Below, piece after piece: positions 53,611 through 61,734 of a DNA stretch of 64,000 nucleotides. The position numbers and the translations under genes are program-made. This stretch comes from JALZVT01 sp964611345. Lineage in GTDB: Bacteria > Pseudomonadota > Gammaproteobacteria > Pseudomonadales > Azotimanducaceae. The DNA lies in assembly GCA_964611345.1 (NCBI GenBank), contig CAZSYU010000011.1, forward strand, positions 6,781 to 70,780, written 5' to 3'. Position 1 is the stretch's first letter, and each line of letters begins with the position of its first letter. The notes beneath the pieces were generated by a model. That model was not told where the DNA came from and searched no databases. It saw nothing but the letters and a program-made list of their open reading frames with translations.

Positions 53611-54397
53611 CGCTGTAAATCTTTCCAGTTATGGTGAGAGGGTAATCCAGCGCAAGTCCTGGCGCCGGAGTGAGTGCCATCTGGCGAGTTTGCCCGGGTA
53701 ATATGGGTGAGGTCGCTATGGTCAATGGCACATTTTTGCCGTTGCTGTTTTTAGCAACGAGATCAGCATCGAGACGACCATGAGCATTTCCTGAGTTTTC
53801 TATAGCTATGGCCGGTAGTGTCTGGTTGTTCAATTTTTGCACGGACACGTCACCCACAACCAGTTGTGGTTCGACGCCACCAATGCCGACGTAGACGATC
53901 ACTGCGATTCTGCCAAGTACAGGTAGTTTGATCGAGCCGTTTGCAAGATCAGCGCTGGCTTTTGTATCAACACCTTCAATCATCAGCGCAAAGCGGCATT
54001 CCCGAGGGGGCAGGTCGTCAGGTATGGCGACCTCGAAACGGAAATTTCTTGGTCGTTGCGGATCAGGTAGCACTTTGATTTTGTGGCGTTCAAGGCGAAC
54101 CCACTCTCGACAACTGTCTTGTGCCAATTCGTCCTGAAAGCTAATTGCTCCTGCTTCGGTAAAGGTCCAGTCCACCGTGCGCACATTGTAACTTTGCGGT
54201 CGCGCGCCCAGGTTGTACACCTTGATCGACTTGCGCATCAGGTCGCCCTGTTTTGCGTTCAGCTCAAACCGGGAAGGCGTAACGCCACCTGTAAAGCCCT
54301 GTTCGGCCGCATGCATCGGTTGCGCGATGCCAGTAGCCAACAAAGCCACTAGCATTGCTAGTGGCTTTGCGGGTCTCGACAGGCAGTTGTTCAGCAT
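53543..54397 (-). CDS. PapD-like periplasmic chaperone
   Basis: The 284-residue protein has a signal peptide (PLAMLVALLATGIAQPMHA) and a two-domain Ig-like chaperone layout: GVTPSRFELNAKQGDLMRKSIKVYNLG (N-terminal G1-like region with an Arg in SRFEL), RFALMIEG, RIAVIVYVGIGG (F1-G1 hairpin region) and a second domain with AIENSGNAHGRLDADLV and ILPGQTRQMAL. It should hold pilin subunits by donor-strand complementation. The ATG at 54397 gives the best signal peptide; ATG 54427 would overlap the pilin gene by 20 bp. A strong inverted repeat lies in the signal-peptide codons. Confidence 0.82.
   Translation of the reverse strand: MLNNCLSRPAKPLAMLVALLATGIAQPMHAAEQGFTGGVTPSRFELNAKQGDLMRKSIKVYNLGARPQSYNVRTVDWTFTEAGAISFQDELAQDSCREWVRLERHKIKVLPDPQRPRNFRFEVAIPDDLPPRECRFALMIEGVDTKASADLANGSIKLPVLGRIAVIVYVGIGGVEPQLVVGDVSVQKLNNQTLPAIAIENSGNAHGRLDADLVAKNSNGKNVPLTIATSPILPGQTRQMALTPAPGLALDYPLTITGKIYSDGQTITVDQQILSPTQGIIAER
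54342..54368 (-). promoter_or_regulatory. Intercistronic 13-bp perfect inverted repeat
   Basis: AAAGCCACTAGCA (54342-54354) and its reverse complement (54356-54368) flank a single base. In the mRNA this forms a long hairpin about 40 nt after the pilin stop and within the chaperone signal-peptide codons, followed by UUUG. It may attenuate or protect transcript ends. The role is inferred. Confidence 0.6.
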
Positions 54398-54407
54398 TGA
54401 GCTGATA

Positions 54408-55103
54408 TTAGGGCGTGGAAGCCACATAGGTTACTCGAGCCTCATAGGTACCTGCGGCTGGAACCGCGGGATTGGTATAGCTGTAAGACCAGGTGTCGGT
54501 CGCGTTCACGATACCATTCGTGTGTGCTGTCACGGCGGTGCTGTTGTTTAACAGCGCAGGCTGGGGAATGACAGTACTTGAACCGCTGGTGAAGTTGGCG
54601 ATTGGAATCGTCAATCCAGCAGTGGTGTCGTGATCCAGAGCATCCACGGTACCGCCACCGGTCACACCACCGCTGATCGTTGATGTGATAGTGACGTTTT
54701 CACCGCTGTTGCTGAACAGGAATACGGGCAGTTCTGCAGTGTTGGTAGTGGCATTGCCGTTGCCGCCATCGTTAGTGATGGTCACGTTTGCTAGCGGGGT
54801 CAGAGGCGCTGGTGCGGTAAACGGAGGCAGTGCAGCACCCGTGTAAGAAGCGTTGTTGGTACCCAGAAGGCCACCGTTGCCAGAGTTGTTGTGCGTCCAT
54901 TGCAGCTTGGCAACCACGTCTGCGTTTTGGCCGACGCCAAAAATCAGAATTTGAGGCACAACGACACAGAGATCGACATTTGCTGTGGCCTCAAGTGGAT
55001 TCGTTGTATTTTGTACCGCGATGTCTGCGTCCGCGAGGATGTTGGTGCTGGTGCATAACAGCAGGCCTACGCCTACCGCTTTGCCAATATTTTTGCTGAT
55101 CAT
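54408..55103 (-). CDS. Pilin-like exported protein, first gene of the operon
   Basis: This 231-residue protein has a signal peptide (AVGVGLLLCTSTNILA) and a mature domain starting ANVDLCVVVPQILIFGVGQNADV. It is rich in Asn/Thr/Gly (GGLLGTNNASYTG, NDGGNGNATTNT) and ends WSYSYTNPAVPAAGTYEARVTYVASTP. It shares both termini with the protein at 52298. As first gene, upstream of a strong hairpin, it is the likely major subunit. A weak TTGAAA/TAATTA-like element lies just upstream (55135-55140 and 55114-55119, 15-bp spacing). Confidence 0.78.
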   Translation of the reverse strand: MISKNIGKAVGVGLLLCTSTNILADADIAVQNTTNPLEATANVDLCVVVPQILIFGVGQNADVVAKLQWTHNNSGNGGLLGTNNASYTGAALPPFTAPAPLTPLANVTITNDGGNGNATTNTAELPVFLFSNSGENVTITSTISGGVTGGGTVDALDHDTTAGLTIPIANFTSGSSTVIPQPALLNNSTAVTAHTNGIVNATDTWSYSYTNPAVPAAGTYEARVTYVASTP

Positions 55104-55356
55104 ACTGCTTGCCTAATTAATCAGAGTGAGTGTTTTTCAACGGGGCTAGTTCAGGTCTCCCGATGTTTCACCGCGAGTACTGACATTGCTCTCCTACTGA
55201 CCAAAGCTTAGACCAGTGCGAGAGATAAAGTGTGCAGTGGCGCAAAAATTACTATTCGTAAATCAAGACTTTACAGTTCGTTTATTGAGCACCACCACAC
55301 GTTCGAATTCTGCAGCGCTGCTAGATTTGAAGGATATATGTAAGAAGCAGCCGCCG

Positions 55357-57972
55357 ATGTGGCGTCACCACCCCTTTGGTCGCACAGGATCGGCACTACA
55401 GGATCGTTACCCCTTGTCTCTAGCTAGTCGTTTGACAGTTTTTGCGTTTGTTTGCCTTGGGCTGGTTACTCCGGTTCGAGGTGATGATGACTCGGTGCAC
55501 ACCGTTGTGCCGCGGGATTCGCTGTGGAGTCTCGCCGACAAATACTTGCTGGACCCGTTGCGTTGGCCCGAGCTGTGGAAGCTAAATACCTACATTATCG
55601 ATCCGGATTTGATCTATGTCGGCGACCAGATTCGCTGGCGGATAGCGGATTCTCTCGCAGATAACGCCGCGGCTGCCGTGGAGGAATCATCTCCCAATAT
55701 TGGGTCGCTATTGACTCTGTCTGATAATGATGACGAGCCAGCCGCAGATGACAGCTCCTCAGCGCTGCCGGATATCTCTGCCCCGGATATCTCTGCNNNN
55801 NNNNNNNNNNNNNNNNNNNNNNNNNNNNNNNNNNNNNNNNNNNNNNNNNNNNNNNNNNNNNNNNNNNNNNNNNNNNNNNNNNNNNNNNNNNNNNNNCCGG
55901 ATATCTCTGCCCCGGATATCTCTGCATTGGTAGACAAAGCGGCGGGGTTGAGTCCTGGTTCTGTCGCTGACTCTGGAGCCGATGCTGACCAAGCGCCAGC
56001 TACCGATTCCGGCGCAGCAGGTTATGTCGATCAGCTGATTGATCCTTCAGCGGCGGAGGATGACGACCTGGGCTATCTGTTCAGTGTCGAGCGCACCGGT
56101 AAACTTGCAACCATTGATCAATCCCTGCAATTGGTTGGCCAGTACCGCGCCAGTAACCAGGGGTTTGATTCAACCTTTGATTCTGGCCTGCACTACATCG
56201 CTCGCAAGAACACGGACAACTGGGGTCAACTGCGTTTGAATCTGGTTGCGGTCGATGAAAGCCGCTTTTCTCCGTCTCTAAATCAGCTGAATGGCCAGAC
56301 AAGCAACAATGGTTTTGAGGGGAAATCGGGTCTCGCGAGGTTATCGCTTGAGCAGTACAACCTGCCGCTCACCGAGAACATCAGTATGGACAACATACTA
56401 GGTACCCATCGACAAGCGCGTTATAACCCATTCCGGCAGCGCCCCAACCTGGTGAACTCCAGGTTCTCGGCAGCGGAACCTGATGTGTTGGGTGTGTCGA
56501 GCCAAATCAAGTTTGGGCGTTCCGGTGTGGGGGCGTCGTTCGGCAAGCTTGGACAGAATCGCGGCACCTTGTTGCCCGGGTTTAACCGCACCGAGGGCAA
56601 CATTAAGCGACTGCAATTCACCCACGTACGCGAGCGCAATGCGATCAGCGCTGACCTGTGGCGCACAGACAAGCAGAACTTGATTGATAATCGGACTGGC
56701 TTTCGGCTGTCTTATGATCACCTGCTTTCTGCACGAACAGCGTTTAGTTTAACGGGTGCGGCCAGTGATGATCGTTATGCCTTTCTCGTCGGCGGCTCTA
56801 CGGAGACGTCTCGCTCCAAGCACGACTATGGCGTCTACTACTTCGATTCTGACGTAATTTGGCTTGATGCGCGCATTGGCGACGATAACGTGGGCTCGTT
56901 CTACCGGTATAACACCAGGCGTGGCAGACATACCTTTGGTGCCAGCCTAGAGCTGCGCCGCGATGGGCTGTCAGATACGAGCTCGGTTCGAACGGAAACC
57001 GGGTTTCTCAGTTTGAACTTGTCGCGGCGAGTTAGCCGCAGGACCAACCTGAGTGCGCTTTATAACTATCGGCAGGTTGAGACCCGAAGTGGGCTCAGAG
57101 ACACTGTCCGGGAACATACGCTGCGAAGTTACTTGACCCGCAACCATCGTTCTAACTCGAACAGTAACTATGGCGCCATTTTACGACTTCGTAATGACTC
57201 AAAAGAAGTCCAGCTTGATTATGGCTGGACGAAAGACTTCAACACGGATTCAACATTACAGCTGGCGGCCAATTACCGACGTACATTCGACTCACTAGCA
57301 ACTTCGCGTCAGGCCGTCATCAATGGCAGTTGGAGCAAACAGTTTGAGCGCGGCAGTTTTCTGTCCCTGGGTTTGGGCTACAACCATGGCCGTTCAGGCA
57401 GCGACCGCAATCGCGGCCTGACAGGCTTTATAAACTACGATCAACCTGTAACTCGCAACCTGGCGTTGTCTGTCCAGCTCGATTACAACCGAAACGAATC
57501 CGACCTCGACTTCGATGAAGACATTTCGGATACGCTGTTTACTGATAACCAGTTCAACGATGATCTGTTTGGAACTTCCAGGCAGTTTTCTGCCTTCGCC
57601 AGTCTTACCTATCGCCGCGGAGGTCGCTCCCGTTCAAGGGCTGTGCTTGGTTCTGGCAGAGGAACGGGCCGTGTGCAAGGCTCGCTGTTTGTCGATAACA
57701 ACGGCGATGGCATCCGCCAGCAGAATGAGCCAGGGCTTGCCGGCGTAACGGTTTATTTAAACAGCGTCTATCCGGTAGTGACGGATGCACAGGGCATTTA
57801 TCGCTTTCCGAGCGTAGGCATAGGCGAGCACTTTTTGTTCATCGATGAAACCACGTTGCCATTGCCCTGGACATTGGTAGATGGCGAATACACCCCCCTT
57901 ACCGTTGATCTGCGCCGCACAACCAGTCTCGATATCGCAGTAAGCCCCATCAATCTGGCTGAAGCGGAGTAA
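55357..57972 (+). CDS. Large envelope protein: LysM, PDISA repeat, beta-barrel-like region, SdrD-B-like domain (assembly gap)
   Basis: The protein of about 871 residues (gap included) has a signal peptide (SRLTVFAFVCLGLVTPVRG), then a LysM domain (HTVVPRDSLWSLADKYLLDP, then WPELWKLNTYIIDPDLIYVGDQIRW). Next comes an acidic linker with the 15-bp PDISA repeat, interrupted by 100 N. A long region of alternating strands follows (SGLARLSLEQYNLPL, TFGASLELRRDGL, SFLSLGLGYNHGRSG, NLALSVQLDYNRNESD), as in an outer-membrane barrel. The C-terminus is an SdrD-B-like domain (GSLFVDNNGDGIRQQNEPGLAGVTVYLN, TDAQGIYRFPSVGIGEHFL). It is divergent from the pilin/chaperone operon. The ATG was preferred over a GTG 141 bp upstream. 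Confidence 0.78.
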   Translation: MWRHHPFGRTGSALQDRYPLSLASRLTVFAFVCLGLVTPVRGDDDSVHTVVPRDSLWSLADKYLLDPLRWPELWKLNTYIIDPDLIYVGDQIRWRIADSLADNAAAAVEESSPNIGSLLTLSDNDDEPAADDSSSALPDISAPDISXXXXXXXXXXXXXXXXXXXXXXXXXXXXXXXXXXPDISAPDISALVDKAAGLSPGSVADSGADADQAPATDSGAAGYVDQLIDPSAAEDDDLGYLFSVERTGKLATIDQSLQLVGQYRASNQGFDSTFDSGLHYIARKNTDNWGQLRLNLVAVDESRFSPSLNQLNGQTSNNGFEGKSGLARLSLEQYNLPLTENISMDNILGTHRQARYNPFRQRPNLVNSRFSAAEPDVLGVSSQIKFGRSGVGASFGKLGQNRGTLLPGFNRTEGNIKRLQFTHVRERNAISADLWRTDKQNLIDNRTGFRLSYDHLLSARTAFSLTGAASDDRYAFLVGGSTETSRSKHDYGVYYFDSDVIWLDARIGDDNVGSFYRYNTRRGRHTFGASLELRRDGLSDTSSVRTETGFLSLNLSRRVSRRTNLSALYNYRQVETRSGLRDTVREHTLRSYLTRNHRSNSNSNYGAILRLRNDSKEVQLDYGWTKDFNTDSTLQLAANYRRTFDSLATSRQAVINGSWSKQFERGSFLSLGLGYNHGRSGSDRNRGLTGFINYDQPVTRNLALSVQLDYNRNESDLDFDEDISDTLFTDNQFNDDLFGTSRQFSAFASLTYRRGGRSRSRAVLGSGRGTGRVQGSLFVDNNGDGIRQQNEPGLAGVTVYLNSVYPVVTDAQGIYRFPSVGIGEHFLFIDETTLPLPWTLVDGEYTPLTVDLRRTTSLDIAVSPINLAEAE
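55768..55926 (+). repeat. 15-bp tandem repeat (PDISA), partly hidden by a gap
   Basis: Copies of CCGGATATCTCTGCC are seen at 55768-55782 and 55783-55796 (cut by the gap), then at 55897-55911 and 55912-55926 (last base changed). Each encodes PDISA. The true copy number is unknown because the gap lies in the array. Confidence 0.92.
55797..55896. other. Assembly gap of 100 N inside the PDISA repeat
   Basis: This run of exactly 100 N sits within a 15-bp repeat array. The flanking copies are not spaced by a multiple of 15, so the gap length is a placeholder. Confidence 0.98.
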
Positions 57973-57982
57973 CGTTGCCAGC

Positions 57983-58010
57983 GTAGAGCCTGTAAAGTAG
58001 AGCCTGTAAA
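57983..58010. repeat. 14-bp tandem duplication between genes
   Basis: GTAGAGCCTGTAAA is repeated perfectly at 57983-57996 and 57997-58010, in the short gap between the envelope protein gene and the DUF4105 gene. Confidence 0.95.
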
Positions 58011-58038
58011 TCAGGTTAGGGCTGCTAAGGACGAGCGT

Positions 58039-59115
58039 TTGAAGGCTTTAAACAATCTGTTTGTGCGGATTGCGCGCTCATTTGCGGCACCGCTTGCGCG
58101 TCATCCTGTGCGGTTTCTACTGCGAGCAATCCTTATAGTGCCGCTCGTATGCGCCTTGCTTTGGTGTGGTGCCGCTCTTTGGATTGACGCCGGTGGGGCG
58201 CCGGTGTTGCGAGCGATTTACGTTGCCCTGTTAGCGCTGGCAGTCGCCGGCCTGATGGGTTGGGTACGGCCTTTCATAAGATTCTATTTCGCAGCTGTAC
58301 TGTTAGTGGCATTCGTGTGGGGATGGTGGCTCACGCTTCCAGCCAGCAATGACAGAGAATGGCTGGCGGATGTTGCGCGTCTGCCCAGTGCAGCGCTTGA
58401 AGGCTCTGTGCTCACAGTCGAAAACGTGCGCGGCTACAGCGAGCTCGGCAATCCAGACTCTGCATTGGTTTGGCGTAGCGAAACCTACGATCTTGATGAA
58501 CTGGTTGGCATGGACATCATGTTGTCGTTTTGGGGTCCCACGGCCTATGGTCATACCCTGACGAGTTGGGAGTTTGCAGACGGTCGGCATCTGGCTATCT
58601 CGATTGAAACCCGGAAAGAACGGCACGAGCAGTTTTCGGCCGTGCGCGGTTTCTTTCGGCAGTTTGAACTCTACTATGTGGTTGCGCATGAGGCCGACCT
58701 TATAGCGTTGCGTGCAGCCTACCGAGATGAGCAGGTTGAGTTGTATCGAGTGTATACACCGAATGATGGCGCACGGGCGCTCTTGCTTGACTACATCGCA
58801 GACGTCAACGCGCTGCGTACGAAACCACGCTGGTACAACGCGTTGATTGCTAATTGCACAACAAGCATTTGGCACCACGCTAGAGCGGTCGGCTCCAGTT
58901 TTCCGCTGGATTGGCGCTTGCTGGCCAATGGCTATGTGGTGGAATTGGGGCACGAGCTTGGCACGGTGAACAACTCGCTTAGCTATCCTGAGCTGCGGGC
59001 TGTAAGTAATGTGACGGTGCCGGCCCAGCAAGCGGTAGCGGCGGGGTTATCCAGTGCGCAGTTTAGTCGGGCGATTCGTCGCGCTCTGCCACCTCGGCCT
59101 ATGGGGCCCCAATAG
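58039..59115 (+). CDS. DUF4105 (Lnb N-terminal-like) membrane protein
   Basis: This 358-residue protein has three N-terminal hydrophobic segments (ILIVPLVCALLWCGAALWI, AIYVALLALAVAGLMGWV, FYFAAVLLVAFVWGWWLTL). A periplasmic DUF4105 domain follows, with ISIETRKERHEQFSAVRGFFRQFELYYVV and the conserved WYNALIANCTTSIW Cys segment. Lnb, which shares this domain, is a Gram-positive lipoprotein N-acyltransferase, so a cysteine-based acyl or peptidase chemistry is possible. The start is TTG with a TAAGGA 8 bases upstream. It is on the same strand as the PC-synthase-like gene. Confidence 0.85.
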   Translation: MKALNNLFVRIARSFAAPLARHPVRFLLRAILIVPLVCALLWCGAALWIDAGGAPVLRAIYVALLALAVAGLMGWVRPFIRFYFAAVLLVAFVWGWWLTLPASNDREWLADVARLPSAALEGSVLTVENVRGYSELGNPDSALVWRSETYDLDELVGMDIMLSFWGPTAYGHTLTSWEFADGRHLAISIETRKERHEQFSAVRGFFRQFELYYVVAHEADLIALRAAYRDEQVELYRVYTPNDGARALLLDYIADVNALRTKPRWYNALIANCTTSIWHHARAVGSSFPLDWRLLANGYVVELGHELGTVNNSLSYPELRAVSNVTVPAQQAVAAGLSSAQFSRAIRRALPPRPMGPQ

Positions 59116-59200
59116 TCAGTTTCAACCGGCTTGTTATACTGTAGGCGTCGCCCACAGTGGCTGCTTGGAAGCTGCTCGAATTTTTCCTAAGGATCTGTGC

Positions 59201-59890
59201 TTGAACCGTTCCGTCGGCATTGCCTGGCTCATTCATCTTTACACCAGCCTGGGTCTGGTCTGTGCGCTATTTGCACTGCTTGCGCTAGTAAACGATCAAC
59301 CGCTTGGGGTGTTCTTTTGGCTGGTGTTGGCCTTTGCGATCGACGCCTCCGATGGGGTGTTGGCGCGTTGGGCACAGGTGAAAACGCACATTCCCCATTT
59401 CTCCGGGCGCAAGCTTGATGACATCACGGATTATCTGAATTACACCTTCATTCCAGTATGCTTCATCTACCAGCAAGGCCTGCTGTCTGACGTCTGGTTG
59501 CCGGTGCTGGGATTCACCCTCATAGCGTCGGCCTATGGGTTCTGCTCAGAGACAGCGAAAACAGCGGATGGTTTTTTCACCGGTTTCCCTTCTTACTGGA
59601 ACGTGGTTGCCTTCTACCTCTATCTGCTCGAGCTGCCAAGTGCTATCGCCGGAGTCTTGATACTGTTATTGGCCGCCATGACATTCTGGCCGGTGCGCTA
59701 TCTCTACCCGTCAAAATCGAAAAAGTCCCAGCTATTCAGTGTGGGTGGTGGTGCACTTTGGGGGGTATTGTGTTTGTGGCTTGTGCTGCAACCGCAGCCA
59801 CCTTACACGGTGGTAGTTGCGTCGCTTGCTTACCCTCTGTGGTACATGGTGTATTCCTTCTATCTGCACTACACCTTGCCACAGGACTAG
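59201..59890 (+). CDS. CDP-alcohol phosphatidyltransferase, phosphatidylcholine synthase-like
   Basis: The 229-residue membrane enzyme has the CDP-alcohol phosphotransferase signature DGVLAR...GRKLDDITD (D51, G52, G69, D73, D77) followed by YLNYTFIPVCFIYQQGLL. This matches phosphatidylcholine synthase more closely than PgsA or PssA. Pcs condenses CDP-diacylglycerol with choline. Other headgroups cannot be excluded. The start is TTG with TAAGGA 7 bases upstream; extension to 59054 would overlap the DUF4105 gene by 62 bp. It precedes the DUF885 gene by 10 bp. Confidence 0.85.
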   Translation: MNRSVGIAWLIHLYTSLGLVCALFALLALVNDQPLGVFFWLVLAFAIDASDGVLARWAQVKTHIPHFSGRKLDDITDYLNYTFIPVCFIYQQGLLSDVWLPVLGFTLIASAYGFCSETAKTADGFFTGFPSYWNVVAFYLYLLELPSAIAGVLILLLAAMTFWPVRYLYPSKSKKSQLFSVGGGALWGVLCLWLVLQPQPPYTVVVASLAYPLWYMVYSFYLHYTLPQD

Positions 59891-59900
59891 CCCGGCGTTT

Positions 59901-61688
59901 ATGACGACGCAGTGCAGCTGGGCGGTTTTTCTAAGGGTGGCAGTGCTGTTTGTTGGTGGCGTGATGTTGGTCGGCTGTGCCGCCGTGCCGCAAAACGAGG
60001 CGGCATTGACGACGCTGCTCGACGATGTAGATGCCTGGGAACAAGCGCAGTCGCCGCTTTCAACCTTGTACGACGGCGACCACCCGCAGCAAATCACGCC
60101 TCTCGAGAAGGAGGCCTTACCGCGAGCCATAGCGGCGCTCAAGAGTTTTCGCGAGCGACTCGAGGCCTTGCGTCTGCGGGGGTTAGCCAGAGAGCAGGAG
60201 ATTACTGCCGCGGTGCTGGATTACAAACTTACCGATCAGCTCGATCGTTATGTGTTTGGCGCCCCGCTCATTCCTATGACGGCCGAAGGCGGGTTTTATA
60301 ACGCTCTTAACTTCGTGTTGGGCCGATTGCCGTTCGAGACACTGGCTGACTATGAGGCGTTTTTGGGTTGGTTGCCCAGTTATGCCACCTATCTTGATTC
60401 GCACATACCGTTGCTGCAACAGGGCGTCGAACTGGGGCGTGTACCAGCCAAAGTGGTTGTAACTAATAATCTGGCGATCTTGCAGACCCTGAGCACCACA
60501 CCATTTGCGCAACACCCCAATGTTGCTCCCTTGCGAGCTGTTCCGGGTTCTATCTCTCCTGCAGATGAGGAGCGACTCACGCGTCACGCTGCCCAGATTT
60601 TAAATACGCAGCTGCGCCCTGCCTATAAGCGACTCGAAAAATTTCTGGCGCGCGATTATCTATCCGCCGCGACTGCTGCCCCCGGAATCTCGAACCAACC
60701 CGAGGGGCGCGCCTACTACGCCAATCGGGTGCGGCACTTCACCACACTGCCACTCACGCCCAACGAAGTATTTGAACTAGGCGAGCGCGAGGTGCAACGC
60801 ATTGCAACCGCAATGGACCTTGCCATGCAAAGCGCGGGCTTTGCCGGTACGCGCGCAGCCTTCATTGCTAAACTGCGGAGCTCTCCAGAGTTCTACCCCA
60901 AATCTGCGGGGGAATTACTTGAACGTGCTGCCTGGATTGCCAAAACCATCGAAGGCAAGCTGCCTCGATATTTCTCGCCACTCTATCGGCTGCCCTTTAC
61001 CGTCAAGCCCGTGCCCGCAACCATCGCGGCAAGCTATACCTCCGGACGTTATGTGTCTGGGGACACGAAACAAGACCGCCCCGGTATCTATTGGGTAAAT
61101 ACCACGCAACTCGACAGCCGTGGGCTCTACAGTTTGCCAGCGTTAACGCTGCATGAGGCTGTTCCTGGTCATCACCTGCAGCACGCAAGGGCTGCTGAGC
61201 TTGAAGCCGTTCATCCATTTCGACAGCAGTACTACATTAGTGCGTTTGGCGAAGGCTGGGGGCTTTACGCCGAATACCTTGGGGAAGAGATGGGCATCTA
61301 CAACACCGCCTACGAACGGTTTGGGCGGTTGAGCTATGAAATGTGGCGGGCCTGTCGTTTGGTTGTTGATGTTGGGTTGCATGACCGCGGCTGGACACGG
61401 CAGCAGGCGATTGACTATCTGGCTAGATACACGGCGCTAAGTGAGCTCGAGGTTACCAATGAGATCGACCGCTACATCGGCTGGCCGGGCCAGGCACTGG
61501 CCTACAAGCTGGGCGAGCTGGTGATCAAAGGCTTGCGCCAGGAGGCGGAGCGCGAACTGGGTGAAGCGTTTGACATTAAGGCGTTCCACGAGGCGGTGCT
61601 GGGCAACGGTTCGGTGCCCTTAACCGTTCTCATCGACTCGGTACGAGGTGACCTGCAGTTAGCAGGCAAGGGCATACCTTTACCCTGA
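59901..61688 (+). CDS. DUF885 family lipoprotein, probable metallopeptidase
   Basis: The 595-residue protein has a lipoprotein signal peptide with lipobox MLVGCAA (C26). The DUF885 active-site segment HEAVPGHHLQ (H418, E419, H424-425) resembles a gluzincin HExxxGH motif, and AFGEGWGLYAEYLGEE follows as expected. It is helical throughout. Such proteins are predicted zinc carboxypeptidases of the cell envelope. The ATG is inferred from the lipobox; the upstream open frame is not used. It follows the PC-synthase-like gene by 10 bp. Confidence 0.9.
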   Translation: MTTQCSWAVFLRVAVLFVGGVMLVGCAAVPQNEAALTTLLDDVDAWEQAQSPLSTLYDGDHPQQITPLEKEALPRAIAALKSFRERLEALRLRGLAREQEITAAVLDYKLTDQLDRYVFGAPLIPMTAEGGFYNALNFVLGRLPFETLADYEAFLGWLPSYATYLDSHIPLLQQGVELGRVPAKVVVTNNLAILQTLSTTPFAQHPNVAPLRAVPGSISPADEERLTRHAAQILNTQLRPAYKRLEKFLARDYLSAATAAPGISNQPEGRAYYANRVRHFTTLPLTPNEVFELGEREVQRIATAMDLAMQSAGFAGTRAAFIAKLRSSPEFYPKSAGELLERAAWIAKTIEGKLPRYFSPLYRLPFTVKPVPATIAASYTSGRYVSGDTKQDRPGIYWVNTTQLDSRGLYSLPALTLHEAVPGHHLQHARAAELEAVHPFRQQYYISAFGEGWGLYAEYLGEEMGIYNTAYERFGRLSYEMWRACRLVVDVGLHDRGWTRQQAIDYLARYTALSELEVTNEIDRYIGWPGQALAYKLGELVIKGLRQEAERELGEAFDIKAFHEAVLGNGSVPLTVLIDSVRGDLQLAGKGIPLP

Positions 61689-61734
61689 GCAGTCGAGCGA
61701 ACAACGTGTAAGCTTTCGCTTGAGGGTAGAGTTA

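Noticed and set aside
55768..55926. A CRISPR-like or ICP repeat array
   Set aside because: The units are contiguous 15-bp copies in frame with a coding region, without spacers.
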